From Ancistrus triradiatus (lineage: Eukaryota > Chordata > Actinopteri > Siluriformes > Loricariidae), in contig JAJAGP010000370.1 of NCBI GenBank assembly GCA_025084515.1, positions 385,796 through 449,795 on the forward strand: DNA of 64,000 bases, read 5' to 3'. The position numbers and the translations under genes were made by a program. The notes below the pieces were generated by a model. That model did no database searches, had not been told where the DNA came from, and was given only the letters and a program-made list of their open reading frames with translations. This document shows positions 11,640-23,399 of the stretch, in pieces (the first letter of the stretch is position 1; each line of letters opens with the position of its first letter).

Positions 11640-12005
11640 TCTTTGTGGAAAAATATGTTCCGGTGAGACAGATTGTTCTTTTTGTACCGAAATCCAAAAT
11701 ACACCCGAATTACACCCTACCTACTGTGCAGTCCAGTGGTGACAATATTGTTATGGGGTGCTAACTGACAGTTGGACAGTACTGAAAGGAAAATGGATGC
11801 TGCCAAGAACACAGAAACTCCTGAGGCAAACCTGCAGCTCTCTACTAGACAGCTGGAAATGGGCAGGTGGTTAACCTTCCAGCACGACAATGACTCTAAA
11901 CACACCACGGAAAAAACTAAACAACGACTAACATAAAGGAAGGGGAATGTCCTTCAATGTAAAGAGCCCTGACCTTAATATGATCTGTGGACTGACATGA
12001 AGACA
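11640..12005 (+). pseudogene. Old Tc1-like transposase fragment
   Basis: The + strand near 11700-11990 has YTLPTVQSSGDNIVMG, corresponding to the GGGNIMLWG block, then FQHDNDSKHTTEKTKQRL with the second catalytic Asp, and a degraded P-D-L segment. It ends just before the Tc1-like copy that starts at 12047. Diverged and full of stops. Confidence 0.5.
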
Positions 12006-12233
12006 GCAGTGCATTATCACTCACAATATACTTCCCAACCTAGGTACAGTGGTGCTTGAAAGTTTGTGAACCCTTTAGAATTTTTTTATATTTCTGCATA
12101 AATGTGATCAAAAACAACATCAGATTTTCACACTTGTCCTAAAAGTAGATAAAAAGAACCCAGTTAAACAGATGAGACACAAATATTATACTCGGTCAGT
12201 TATTTATAGAGGGAAATGATCCAATATAACATA

Positions 12234-13817
12234 CAGTGGGGCAAAAAAGATTTAGTCAGCCACTAATTATGCTCTCTTACTTAGAAAGATGAGAGAGGTC
12301 TGTAATTTTCATCATAGCTACACTTCAACTATGAGAGACAAAATGAGGAAAAAAATCCAGGAAATCACATTGTAGGATTTTTAAAGAATTTAACTGTAAA
12401 TTATGATGGAAAATAAGTATTTGGTCAATAACAAAAGTTCAACTCAATACCTTGTAACATAACCTTTGTTGCCAATGACAGAGGTCAAAGGTTTCCTGTA
12501 AGTCTTCACCAGGTTGGCACACACTGTAGCTGGTATTTTGGCCCATTCCTCCATGCAGATCTCCTCTAGAGCAGTGATGTTTTGGGACAACACGGACTTT
12601 CAACTCCCTCCACAAATTTGCTATGGGGCTGAGGTCTGGAGACTGGCTAGGCCACTCCAGGACCTTGGCAATGGTTTTTTACGGAGCTACTCCTACGTTG
12701 CCCGAGAGCGTGTTGTTTTTTGGGATCATTGTCATGCTGGAAGACCCAGCCACGTTCCATCTTCAATGCTCTCACTGATGGAAGGAGGTTTTGGCTTAAA
12801 ATCTCACGATACAATGGCCCCGTTCATTCTTCCCTTAACACGGATCAGTCGTCCTGTCCCCTCTGCAGAGAAACAGCCCCAAAGCATGAGGTTTCCCAAC
12901 CCCATGCTTCACAGTAGGTATGGTGTTCTTGGGATGTGACTCAGCATTCTTCTGCCTCCAAACAGAAGTTCCAAAAAGTTCTATTTTGGTTTCATCTGAC
13001 CACATGATATTCTCCCAATCCTCTTCTGGATCATCCATATGCTCTCTGGCAAACTTCAGATGGGCCTGGACATGTACTGGCTTAAAGCAGGGGGACACAC
13101 CTGGCACTGCAGGATCTGAGTCCCTCTCGGTTCGTAGTGTGTTACTGATGGTAGCCTTTGTTACTTTGAACCCAGCTCTCTGAAGGTCATTCATCAGGTC
13201 CCTCGGTGTACTTTTGGGATTTTTCTCATGATCATTTTTACTCCACGGGATGAGATCTTGCGTGGAGCCCCAGATCGAGGGGATTATCAATGGTCTTGTA
13301 TGTCTTCCATTTTTTACACTTGCTCCCACAGTTGATTTATTCACACCAACCTGCTTGCCTATTGTAGATTCACTCTTCCCAGCTTGCTGCAGGTCTACAA
13401 TTTTCTCTTACTGGTGTCCTTCGACAGCTCTTTGGTCTTGGCCATGGTTGAGTTTTGGAGTCTGACTGTTTGAGGCTGTGGACAGGTGTCTTTTAATACA
13501 GATAACAAGGTCAAACAGGTGCCATTAATACAGGTAACGAGTGGAAGACAGAAGAGCTTCTTAAAGAAGAAGTTACAGGTATGTGAAGAGCCAGAAATCT
13601 TGCTTGTTTGTGGGTGACTAAATACTTATTTTCCACCATGACTTACAATTAAATTCTTTAAAAAAAAATCCTACAATGTGATTTCCTGGATTTTTTTTCT
13701 CATTTTGTCTCTCATAGTTGAAGTGTACCTATGATGGAAATTACAGACCTCTCTCATCTTTCTAAGTTAGAGAACTTACACAATCAGTGGCTGACTAAAT
13801 ACGTTTTTGCCCCCCTG
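12234..13817 (-). mobile_element. Tc1-like element copy C, complete, nested in copy D
   Basis: CAGTGGGGCAAAAAAG after TA 12232-12233 at one end, TTTTTGCCCCCCTG before TA 13818-13819 at the other; 1584 bases. Inverted terminal regions of about 200 bases contain the ATGAGAGACAAAATGAG block. It is of the same family as copies A and B and is flanked by the duplicated TA target inside copy D. Confidence 0.9.
12444..13445 (-). pseudogene. Degenerate Tc1-type transposase of copy C
   Basis: Read from ATG 13445 to TGA 12446-12444. The longest open part runs from about 13344 to 12835 and holds the second half of the DNA-binding domain and the first catalytic block (WSDETKIELF, after DPEEDWENIM). The following GGGNIMLWG-type block is altered by indels, and QHDNDPK and the C-terminal domain are in other frames. 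It is the best preserved of the three A/B/C-family copies, but not intact. Confidence 0.8.
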
Positions 13818-13997
13818 TATTAGTGAGTGGTCAAAAGTATGTGAACCTCTAGGATTAACAGTTCATTTTGAAGGTGAAATTAGAGTCAGGTGTTTTCAAT
13901 CAATGTGAATGACCATCAGTGTGAGTGGGCACCCTGTTTTTAGAACAGGGATCTATCAAAGTCTGCTCTTCACAACACATGTTTGTGGAAGTGTATC

Positions 13998-14923
13998 ATG
14001 GCACAAACAAATGAGATTTCTGAGGGACTCAGAAAAAGAGTTGTTGATGCTCATCAGGCTAGAAAAAGTTACAAAACCATCTTTAAAAAGAGTTTGGACT
14101 CAAAAAGTAAGGCATGTAATAGTTGGCGAGGTCACAAAGGACCCCAGGGTAACTTCTAAGCAACTGAAGGCCTCTCTCACATTGGCTAATGTTAATGTTC
14201 ATGAGTCCACCATCAGAGGAACACTGAACAACAATGGTGTGCATGGCAGGTTTTGCAAGGAGAAAGTCACTGCTCTCCAAAAAAGAACATTGCTGCTCAT
14301 CTGCAGTTTGCTAAAGATCACATGGACAAGCCAGAAGGCTATTGGAAGAATGTTTTATGGACGGATGAGACCAAAATGGAACTTTTTGGTTTAAAAGAGA
14401 AGTGTTATGTTTGGAGAAAGGAAAACACTGCATTCCAGCATAAGAACCTTATCCCATCTGTGAAACATGGTGGTGGTAGCATCATGGTTTTGGGCCTGTT
14501 TTGCTGCATCTGGGCCAGGACGGCTTGCCATCATTGATGGAACAATGAATTCTGAATGATATCTGATAATTCTAAAGGAAAATGTCAGGACATCTGTCCA
14601 TGAACTGAATCTCAAGAGAAGGTGGGTCATGCAGCAAGACAACGACCCTAAGCACACAAGTCGTTCTACCAAAGAATGGTTAAAGAAGAATAAGTTCATG
14701 TTTTGGAATGGCCAAGTCAAAGTCCTGACCTTAATCCAATCGCAATGTTGTGGAAGGACCTGAAGTGAGCAGCTAATGTGAGGAAACCCACCAACATCCA
14801 GAGCTGAAGCTGTTCTGTACGGAGGAATGGGCTAAAATTTCCTTGGTGTGCAGGACTGATCAACAGCTACAGGAAACGTTTAGTTACAGTTATTGCTGCA
14901 CGGGGGGTCACACCAGATACTGA
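13998..14923 (+). pseudogene. Degenerate Tc1-type transposase of copy D
   Basis: ATG 13998 gives MAQTNEISEGLRKRVVDAH; the family consensus N-terminus is MARTKEISEELRKRVVDAH. The helix-turn-helix linker region (Q-I-V-Y-K-W-R block) is deleted between about 14096 and 14110. Catalytic motifs WTDETKMELF, QQDNDPKHT and SPDLNPIAMLW can be seen; the Glu of the triad is read as Ala (GCA for GAA, at about 14743). Several frame changes. Ends at TGA 14921-14923. Confidence 0.8.
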
Positions 14924-15859
14924 AAGCAAAGGTTCACATACTTTTGCCACTGATTAATGTGTAATATTGGATCATTTTCCTCAATAAATAAATGACCAAG
15001 TATAATATTTTTGTCTAATTTCTTTAATTGGGTTCTTTTTATCTACTTTTAGGACTTGAAAATCTGATGATGAATGAAATAACACTGTGTTTTCTTTAAT
15101 ATGCCTTTTCCATACTGTCCCAACTTTTTCTGCTTAGGGGTTGTATTGCATTGGTCTTTTTGATTCCTTGATCTCATGCAGTTGGCTTTTCACAGAAATC
15201 CCTTCATTTCCTAACAAAATGTAGCCTACTAATTATGTGTAATTAGTGTTAATATGCTATAATTAGTCAGATGGATTCCCAAAAGAGCCAAATCTATATA
15301 TTGACTGTTTTGTTGTTGTGGCTTTTTCAGCCCAGTATTTTTGCTTTCCAACCCCTATCAAAATTGTCTGCAGTTATTACAAAACATGTGTTTGCACCTT
15401 CTTCTGTTTATAGCCAAATAGCCCAAGTATGTGGTTCTGTAACGTATAATAGGCAACGACCAAATTTCCATATTTAGAGTAGTTTAATAATGCATTATCA
15501 CTAATATTTTAATGCTTGTAATTTGTTTAAACTCTATTAATGCTGGTGTGCTTCATGCTGTGATGAACCAGTAGTTATGTGCTATAGTGCCCTATTCACT
15601 ATTCCCTACGTTTTAGTTTCTACTATATATGCAGCACTACAGAAAAGTAGCTAAAGTAGATCATAACTCACAAGGACTACAACACTGTAACCAAAGTGAA
15701 TGACATAGCACTGCTCAAGCTGCTGACTCCCCTGCAATTTAATGAGTGTATTAGGACCGTTCCTGTCTGGGATGGTTTCCTACCTTAGTTCAAACGATGC
15801 ACCTTCACTGGTTGGGGCACCAACACTGAAGGTACATACCTTGTTAATAATGGCAGACA

Positions 15860-16570
15860 ACCTGCTGATATTCAACCTGAGCGCCAGAATGGTGAAGAAA
15901 CTTTGAACATGCCATGGTTGTTGGTGCTAGACAGGCTGGTCTGAGTATTTCAGAAATTGCTGATCTGCTGGGATTTTAATGCACAGCCATCTGTAGGGTT
16001 TACAGCGGATGGTCCATAAAAGAGAAAATATCCAGTGAGCAGCAGTTCTCTTGGCAAAAATGCGTTGTTGATGCCAGAGGTTAGAAGAGAATGGCCAGAC
16101 TGGTTCAAGCTGACAGAAAGGCAACTCAAATAACTACTCATTACAACCGAGGTATGCAGAAGAGCATCTCTGAATACACAACATATTGAACCTTTGGAAT
16201 CATTATATATTATATATTATTATATATATTGAAGCAGATGGACTGCAGTAGCAGAAGACCATGCTGGGTGCCACTCCTGTAAGCTAAGAACAGGCAACTG
16301 AGGCTACAATTTCTAACCAAAATTGGACAATAGAACATTGGTCTGATGAGTCTCAATTTCTGTTTCGTCATTTGGATGGTAGGGTCAGGATTTGGCGTAA
16401 ACAACATAAAAGTATGGATCCATCGTGCTCTGTATCAACAGTTAAGGCTACTGGTGGGGATATTTTCTTGGCACACTTCGGATCCCTCAATACAAACTGA
16501 GCATTGTTTAAACCCCACAGCCTACCGGATATTGCTGCTGACCATGTCCCTAAGCTCTCTGAACAAAAAA
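15860..16570 (+). pseudogene. Degenerate Tc1-type transposase, third family
   Basis: Readable pieces on the + strand: HAMVVGARQAGLSISEIADLLGF (DNA-binding half, near 15910-15980), a VDARG..RMARLVQADRKATQ block, EHWSDESQFLFRHLDGR (first catalytic Asp, near 16335) and RIWRKQHKSMDPSC. An AT-rich microsatellite at 16203-16232 interrupts it, and stops and frame changes are frequent. It belongs to a Tc1-like family distinct from copies A-H. Confidence 0.7.
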
Positions 16571-16639
16571 TGAGACCTTATAGCATGTAATGCCTTCACA
16601 AGCATGAGTAACAGTTGTAATTCAATATGGCATGGACTG

Positions 16640-17030
16640 GACAAGTTTCTGGATGTAGGCTACGTCAAAGTTCAGCCACTCTTGCATGAAAGAAGTTTGC
16701 TGAAAAGTGCATTGTTTGGCCAGATTTTGTGGATGCCTTAAAGATTCCCATCTGGAGATTTGCGGGCCAGCCCAGATGCATGACTGCTCCTGAATCTTCA
16801 TCATGCCAATCAATCACATTTACAGCCCTGTGAACACAAGAATTGTCATCTTGGAATACAGGGATAAGAATTTTATGTTCCTCGGTAAGATAATGGGCAA
16901 AAGGCAAAACCTGGTTGTACAGCACCTGTAGGCATTGTGGCTCAAATACTTTCACCTCAACCGAAGGACCCATTTCCGTGCACAGAACCTCCTTCAGCTT
17001 GCCACACCTTGCACACAATCCTCATTCAAG
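16640..17030 (-). pseudogene. Diverged Tc1/mariner-type transposase C-terminal fragment
   Basis: A 117-codon open stretch on the - strand (17018-16665) contains IPVFQDDNSCVHRA, which fits the second catalytic block of Tc1-like enzymes (FQDDN..H), and HLGWPANLQMGI, which fits the W-P-A-x-S-P-D block with loss of the Asp and Glu. A relic, probably of a family different from the others in the window. Confidence 0.5.
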
Positions 17031-17339
17031 GCTTCCTAATTCTTCTCATTCAAGAATCCTTTAATTCCCCCATAGCGGATGCACGATTACAACAGCATAT
17101 CAACTGAAATGTTATACTTCTTAAGGAACGTTATGGCCCCAAGTACACCTCAAAGTGGAAAATAATCGCGTGTCAAATACTGGAGCATGGCTGAGAAGAT
17201 AAACTTGTAAACACTAAGAACATTAAAACACATACATGCATTCAGGCTTCAAACACCAATACTTGAGGTTCAGTATACAGATCTGTTTAACTAGTGTAGA
17301 GAGTTACCCTTTACACTGCACAGCAGGGTTGTTTCTAGA

Positions 17340-17860
17340 CTACTTGTTATACTGGGGGGAACACAGAATTTAGGGGGGCACAGCTGTATCCCTCTGCTTA
17401 CCAGGGGATTGCCAAGTCATCTGGGCACAACTGTGCAGAAAAAAATATGCCTGTTGAACAATAAATAGATTAAGAGATTTAACACTAAAGTGGGCGTTGC
17501 TCTGCCATGGATAAATAATGAAGATCAAATGAACACTAAATATTTTTTAATGAACTTCATTAACTTTGTTTATGCTAACATGACTGATGCCTTTGCTTTA
17601 GTGGTCTAATATATACTTTTGGAAGGTTGTACGGTTATAAGTGGCTAGCAATAACATACATGGCTGACCTTCTTTTAAATACTTGTGGATGACTGAAAGT
17701 GTGAGCCACTCAAGATTTTGAAAAGATGTTGGGGCATTATGGGAAATGTAGAGACTGTAGTGAATTTTGTATTGTGTCTTGTAGTTCTGCTCAGCATTCA
17801 AGGATAAAAGGGAATTGTAGTCACTTGACTGGGGCCCAGCATAAAATGGGTAATGTTGAC
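17340..17860 (-). repeat. Dispersed repeat R2
   Basis: Shares blocks with 45790-46275 in inverted orientation: GGGGGGCACAGCTGTATCCC (GGGTACAGCTGTGCCCC there), AATACTTGTGGATG, GTGAGCCACTC, GGGCATTATGGGAAATG and TCTGCTCAGCATTCAAGGATAAAA. No coding potential shared by the two copies. Confidence 0.55.
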
Positions 17861-18442
17861 ATGTGGAATTGGGCATATCCAAACTGGGGAGAAAAAAAAC
17901 AAGACATAATTAAAGGTTTGAAGATCTGATTTGATCTCTAACAGAGTTCTAGATGAGGTGGTGCTTGGAGCTCATGATAGCCTGAACAGCCAGTCTGTAT
18001 CAGTCAAGGCAGTCAGGTGTATGAGGGCAGCTTCCCATCTCATCATGGTCTCTCACTCATCTCATAAGTCCTGATGTTCTATATCAGAACCAAGTAAATC
18101 CACTTAATGAGACTGTCTGCTGTAGCGGCTGGAATCAGGCTTTCTGAACCAAGTTACTCTTTTGCACAGACGGTACTGCAGCTCAACTTGTCTTTCCAAG
18201 TTTTACCAAAGACAAGTTTTACTCGTTCTGTTTGAATCAGTGTTCTGTTCTTTGTGTTTGCGTTCATTTTTAGAAGGTATTTTCACCAACTGTTGTATTA
18301 CCCCTTTCGGAATTTTTACCACAGAATTAGAACTTCTGTTTAATCCATTCATATACTTTCGACAGTCAAATCTGATTAGTGATCACTGTTTCCCTGTAAA
18401 AGCAGGGAAGATGATTTCAAAACTATTGTTTTTACAGTTTGT

Positions 18443-18905
18443 GTTTGAAAATTAGTGAACCATTTAGAGTTTTTTATATTTTTGCATAAATAGGACCTAA
18501 CTCATCAACATTGTCACACAAGTTCTAAACGTGGACAAAAAGAACCCAAATGAGACAAAAATATTATACATGGCCATTTATTTATTCTAGAAAATAAGCC
18601 AATATTACATGTTTGTGAGTAGCAAACATTTTGGGAACCTTTGCTGAAGGAATTTGAGCCTGTTCCTCCATAAAAACGGCTTCAGCTCTCGGCTGTGGGT
18701 GGTAGAACGACTTGTTTGTTTAGGGTCATTGTCAGACTGAATGACCCACTTTCTGTCCTGATATCTTTCTTTAGACATTGCTGGTATAATTCTGAATTTA
18801 TTGTTCCATGAGTAATGGCAAGCTGTCCTGGCCCAGATGCACAAAACAGACCTTACCAGGATACTACCACCATAATGTTTCACAGATGGGATAGTCCAAT
18901 CAATG
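18443..18905 (-). mobile_element. Truncated Tc1-like copy of the D-H family
   Basis: The sequence from 18443 (AATTAGTGAACCATTTAGAG) to 18905 follows the end of copies D and G (TTTTTGCATAAATA, ATATTACATG.., then the transposase C-terminal region on the - strand with QSDNDPKQTS). The outer CAGTGGTGCTTG end and everything beyond the second catalytic block are gone. Confidence 0.6.
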
Positions 18906-18984
18906 TCCGTTCGCTTTAACGACTGAGATCTTAAAAATGATAATCTCTGTCTGTCGGCAGAGACCACACTCAAACCAGGTAATC

Positions 18985-19165
18985 AATTAATTGTAATCAA
19001 TTAACCTAACTTGCATGTCTTTGGACTGTGGGAGGAAACCGGAGTGCCTGGCGTAAACCCACGCAGACACGGGGAGGACCCAGGCCACTCCACCCTGGGA
19101 TTGAACCCAGGACCTTCTTGCTGTGAGGCGGCGATGCTACCCACCGAGCCACCGTGACGCCCACT
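18985..19165 (-). repeat. tRNA-derived SINE, second family (DANA-like)
   Basis: The - strand reads, from 19165: GGGCGTCACGGTGGCTCGGT, a tRNA-like head with A box, GCCTCACAGCAAGAAGGTCC, B box GGTTCAATCCC, then CCGTGTCTGCGTGGGTTTAC and CACAGTCCAAAGACATGCAA. This is the plan of zebrafish DANA-like SINEs. Confidence 0.7.
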
Positions 19166-21000
19166 TCTCAGACCCCTCTAGCGAGTTATTTTCCAAAAAG
19201 TGAGGTAGCAACAAATCTAGCAACTTTTGGTCCAAACCAAAAGTTGAATCACCCAAACTGCCCGTGAGTGAGAGGCACAGCACTCTCTCTCTCACACTTA
19301 CAATCCGCATGGCAGCTGAGCATAACTTAACTCCATTTTGTGATTCTGTGAATTTCAGTGTTTTAATCGGTATGTACACATTGTTGTTCTTTTGATATAT
19401 AAACATAGTTTTATTTGTAAATATTCATGTAGTTTGTTTGGTTTATCTTGTGCAGAGAATAAAAGAGAAACAACAAGATGTAAAGGTTTGATACCATCTG
19501 ACACTAGGCAACGTGTATTATGATGTGATGATGTCACAAATATGCAAATTAGTGCATTATGTCATTTAGCAACATTTAGTGATTTCTTATGCAGGCTTTA
19601 GCTACTTTCCACTGAAAAAACTTGGCAACACTGCTTACCGGTCATTTGCTCATTAGCTCATGCTTGAACTAGAGACTGTTCTCACTTGGTTGATGTGTTT
19701 AGAAACTTTTTTGTGCAAGTTAGTTTGTGTGTGTGTGTATAAGTTTCCGCTACTTATTTGTAACAAGCTGTAAATGGAGAGTGCAAGTGTATGCACCTGT
19801 CCTATTGCAAGTAGTACACCTTTGTTTATCCCCCACTAGCTGTGCATTCTTTATCAACTATATAAACTGGTTCACATTCACCCTTTGAGACTCTGTGTTC
19901 ATCTGGCTAATCTTACATGTTGTTCGTAATACTGACTATCAGTGCATTTTGATAGTGCAACCCAATAGTTGAACCCAATCAAACATCTCTGTAGAGTCCT
20001 GAAAATGGCTGTCCACTGATGGTCCCCATTCAGCCTGACTGAGCTTGAGAGGATCTGCAGAGACAAATGGCAGAAAATCCCCAAATCCAGGTGTGCAAAC
20101 CTTGAGGTATCATACCCAAGAAAACTGGAGGCTGTAATCACTGCCAAAGGTGCTTCAACTGTTAGGGTTCGCCATATTAAAACAAAGGAAAACAAAAATA
20201 TAAAAGGTTTTTAGGACCCAAATGCAGTTAGCTCCAGATTGAGGTGGTGAGCCAAAATATAATTAAAATAAAAGAAAATATTTGTTCACAATAAAGAATA
20301 CTGCACACCGTAAGTGTACAGCACCCCTATTCCGAATTGTGCTTACGGCGTGTCTCCGCTACGCCAATGGTGTATGGGTCCGCGCATGAGCAGAGTCGGA
20401 GGCCCGAGCAGAGCGTTTCGCTAAGGCGTGCCATGGGAACCCGTCAGCGCTTCCTCAGCGGTTACAGGAGAATAGCACAGACGCGGGTAGGAAAAAGACG
20501 AGACTAATAATTAGCGCAGGATCCTTTTAGTGATCGCGAGAGGAATGTTTTTTCCCCCGATGGCGAAGGAGGAAGGAGGCGGGGTGAGCCTCACAGCAGT
20601 GAGCAAGCCCAAAAAGGCAGAAGAGGAGGAAGTGGCGTAAGAGTGCTAGAAGTGCTTGCCCTACACTGAAATCTACGCCCGAACCATACCGAGCAGCCTC
20701 CTGACTACCCATAGCTGGCCATCTACAAATCGCCAGCTTACCTCTGTCCCTGACAAAACCGCACCAAGCAAGCTTATGTCGCAATAGTGACTCAATGCTG
20801 GCCTCTAGCGGCTCAAGCGTCATTCCTAATATCAACTACTGTAAGTACTGAGGAAAGGGTCTGAATAGATATGTCAATGCTATATTTTAGTTTTTCCTTT
20901 TCAATAAATTTGCAAAAAAAAATACTAATATAAATAATCTGTTTTCACTTGTAAAATATGACAAAATATGAAAAAAAGTGAAAAAGGGGGCCTCCATACT
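19165..21000. other. No gene supported
   Basis: Mixed intergenic DNA with a GT-rich run at 19722-19740. A 102-codon - strand frame at 20835-20527 has no recognisable domain, no splice context and lies in locally CpG-rich DNA, so I do not call it. Repeats of unknown class may be present at 20160-20520. Confidence 0.45.
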
Positions 21001-21660
21001 CAAACCCGACCATCATCAGATCCCAAACAGAACCTGGATTCGTCGCTAAAGATGATACAGTTCCAGTCCATAGCATTCCAGGTTTCTTGTTCATGACAAA
21101 ACTGCAAAAGAAGGTGATGGTAGCTGGCTGTCAATGGCAGGACACAGACACTGCTAAGCATCTGGAAATGATCCAGGCAGAAACAGGGGTGTGTAGTGAA
21201 TGTGCCATCAAGTGTCTGAATGGTGGTCAACAAAACTGTGGGAGCTGCTTGGACTTGTTAATGGATCCAACTATCCTTTCAACTGGTGGTCTGTCTGGGT
21301 CGTCTGTAGCCTGTTCTCCGTGTGTGCGTACCTACACAAAAACACTGCTCCCAACATCTCCTAACAGCTAGAATGGCCTAGATGGCAAGCAGTTCGTCTT
21401 AATGTCCATCCTGCTTCTCTTAGTCCAGTGATGTGCCCCATCTCAAAGTCTGTCAACTGGGCAAAATGTCTTTGAGTGTGTTGTAGAGGCATGTCTAACA
21501 GTCAATGATCTCTCACCAAGAGGTACACTACCACAAAAGTAGCCTCTGGGAGCCTTTTTATAGAGTGGGGGAAGCAACTTTACGTCTTCTTGTGGCAAGA
21601 CCCAGTGTCTAATCAGACTACACCTGTAACCATTTACATATCTGCCTGTGACATAACTGC
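21000..21660 (-). pseudogene. Tc1-like transposase relic, - strand member of an inverted pair
   Basis: The - strand near 21110-21000 reads CHEQETWNAMDWNCIIFSDES, with the first catalytic block of a fourth Tc1-like family (FSDESRFCLGSDDGR). Upstream on the same strand (21640-21240) diverged parts of the DNA-binding half can be followed. It faces a second copy of the same family that begins at about 21660 on the + strand. Confidence 0.55.
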
Positions 21661-22560
21661 ATGCCGAGTTTTGCAGCAATACGACATTTAATCCCCCGAA
21701 AATCACGAGCAGCTCCCTCAGCTTCATTGTCCACCATCCAGACACAGGTGGCATCTTCATTACACACCATTGTTTCTGCATTGACCACTTCCAGGTGCTT
21801 TAGTAGAAGGAAATTTGTTGTCACGGTGCCCATTACATGTCCTGATATAGACCGCCTGCTTTTTGAGTGGTGTCGTGAACAAAAAACCTGGACTGCTATG
21901 GAGTGCGACTGTATTGTCTTTAGTCACAAATCCAGATTCTGTTTGGGATCTGATGATGGTCGGTTTCGATTATTTTTACATTTACATTTTACATTTACAG
22001 CATTTAGCAGACGCCCTTATCCAGAGCGACTTACAATTGGTACAGTCTTACAATCCAAGCAATTGTGGGTTAAGGGCCTTGCTCAATGTCCCAACAGTGG
22101 CAGCTTGGCAGAGGTGGGATTTGAACCCTGGACCTTTTGGTCCATAGTCCAGTACTTTACCTGCTAGGCTACCACAGTCCCATTATTATGGATGCCTTGT
22201 GGTGAGTGCTTCAGTCGTGTGTTTGCTGTGGAGTGACTGGACTGAAGATCTGGGGACCCATGACATACGACAGTGGCTTACCCCTAGTAGTGATACGAGG
22301 GACACTAACAGATCAGCAATATGTGCAGGACATCCTCGTGTTGCCTCTCATGGCAGGGCTTCCAACTGGGATTCAGCAGGATAATGCTTGTTCTCACACA
22401 ACAAGGGTTTTCCAGGAATGTCTCCACCAGATTGCAACACATCCTTGGCCTGACTGGTCGCCAGTTGTATCACCAATCAAGCATTTAGGATGCTGGTGGT
22501 TGGACACTTTTTTGGTTGGTGGATTATTTTCAGTCCAGCAGTCACACTGAGGTGTTTTTA
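21660..22560 (+). pseudogene. Tc1-like transposase relic, + strand, interrupted by a SINE
   Basis: Reads FEWCREQKTWTAMECDCIVF and FSHKSRFCLGSDDGR (first Asp replaced by His) up to 21963, is interrupted by a SINE (about 21966-22182), and resumes with a VTGLKIWGPMTYDS block, GLPTGIQQDNACSHTTRVFQ (second Asp) and PWPDWSPVVSPIKHLG (Glu of the triad replaced by Lys). Not functional. Confidence 0.65.
21966..22182 (-). repeat. tRNA-derived SINE inserted in a Tc1-like relic
   Basis: Full-length - strand copy of the same SINE as in LMF2 intron 3: tail AGCATTTAGCAGACGCCC.., body GGGCCTTGCTCAATG, B box complement GGATTTGAACC and A box complement near 22165. It divides the first and second catalytic parts of the Tc1-like copy at 21.66-22.56 kb. 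Confidence 0.75.
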
Positions 22561-22700
22561 AAGTCCAGCAGCACTGCCCTGTCTGAGCCACTGGCATCAG
22601 TTAAACACACTCTAACACCACCACATTGGTGTCACTGCTAAGAATGATCCACCACCCAATAGTACCTGATCTGTTGGTGGTCCTGTGGGGGTCCTGACCA
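22545..22700 (-). repeat. Dispersed repeat R1, uninterrupted copy
   Basis: On the - strand it reads CAACAGATCAGGTACTATTGG, GTGGATCATTCTTAGCAGTG, ATGTGGTGGTGTTAGAGTG and GGGCAGTGCTGCTGGACTTT. This is the reference that shows the copy at 2.3-4.04 kb to be split by a transposon. Confidence 0.6.
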
Positions 22701-22704
22701 TCAG

Positions 22705-22825
22705 TGTTAATTTTGACTGCAAATTTTGATTTAGTTTTAGTCATAGTCTTCTGACTAAAACGTAATTTAGTATTAGTCATAATTTAGTCATCTGAATTAT
22801 TTTTAGTTTTAGTCTAGTTTTCATG
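22705..22825 (+). repeat. Short dispersed repeat R3, second copy
   Basis: Inverse counterpart of 6860-7000, adjacent to the R1 copy. It consists of repeated TTTAGT / ACTAAA words and codes for nothing. Confidence 0.5.
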
Positions 22826-23399
22826 CCATCTACCTTTTCTCCTGTTTTATTCATATCCAGTCACATGGGGTCCATGCCACATCAAAAACCCCACAACTTC
22901 TGAGGAAGACATGTGCCTCCTCTGCTACATGTGAAGGTACTCACTGCTTCATTTCACCAGCCAGCAGCAGATTTATAAAAATAGAGAGAAGACATAATGC
23001 TTGCAGTCTTTCTTTAGACACCAATGTGCCACACACTGGGGGCAAGGAACATCCGGCCTCGGTTTCTCCCTCACACACTGCCAACATGTCAGTACAGTCC
23101 AACACACAAATGTGTTTCTAATTTTTAAATATATATATATATATATTGAGTAGGTTGTGCTAAAGGTGACATGAAAATGCTAAAATGCTAATGCGTATTG
23201 CATGGTATCAAGGTTATGCATATAGGCAATAATCAAAGCAAAATGGCCAAAACATCCTCAGACTTCTAAGGATTAACGAGCTTGTTTCGAAAACATTGTT
23301 CTCGCGAGTATGTATTCTTTATATACAGTACTACTGGGCTATTTGTAAGAACAATGAAATATTGGTCATTGCACCTTTAACAAAGCGGTAGAACCGCGT

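Larger units (their letters stand above)
12047..15072 (+). mobile_element. Tc1-like element copy D, split by a nested Tc1-like copy
   Basis: Left end CAGTGGTGCTTGAAAG follows TA at 12045-12046. The element runs to the TA at 12232, is interrupted by copy C (12234-13817), and resumes at TTAGTGAGTGG from about 13820. The uninterrupted arrangement ATATTACATATTAGTGAGTGG is seen at 42686 and 49226, which proves the nested insertion. The right end is truncated at about 15072 (GAAAATCTGATGATG), without the usual final CACTG. Confidence 0.85.

Noticed and set aside
11231..11764. 177-codon + strand frame with a Trp run
   Set aside because: Runs across a SINE tail boundary and an old Tc1-like fragment; only the last part has a recognisable (transposon) meaning.
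20527..20835. 102-codon - strand frame with a Leu-rich core
   Set aside because: No domain, no splice context, only one frame in CpG-rich DNA; chance is sufficient.
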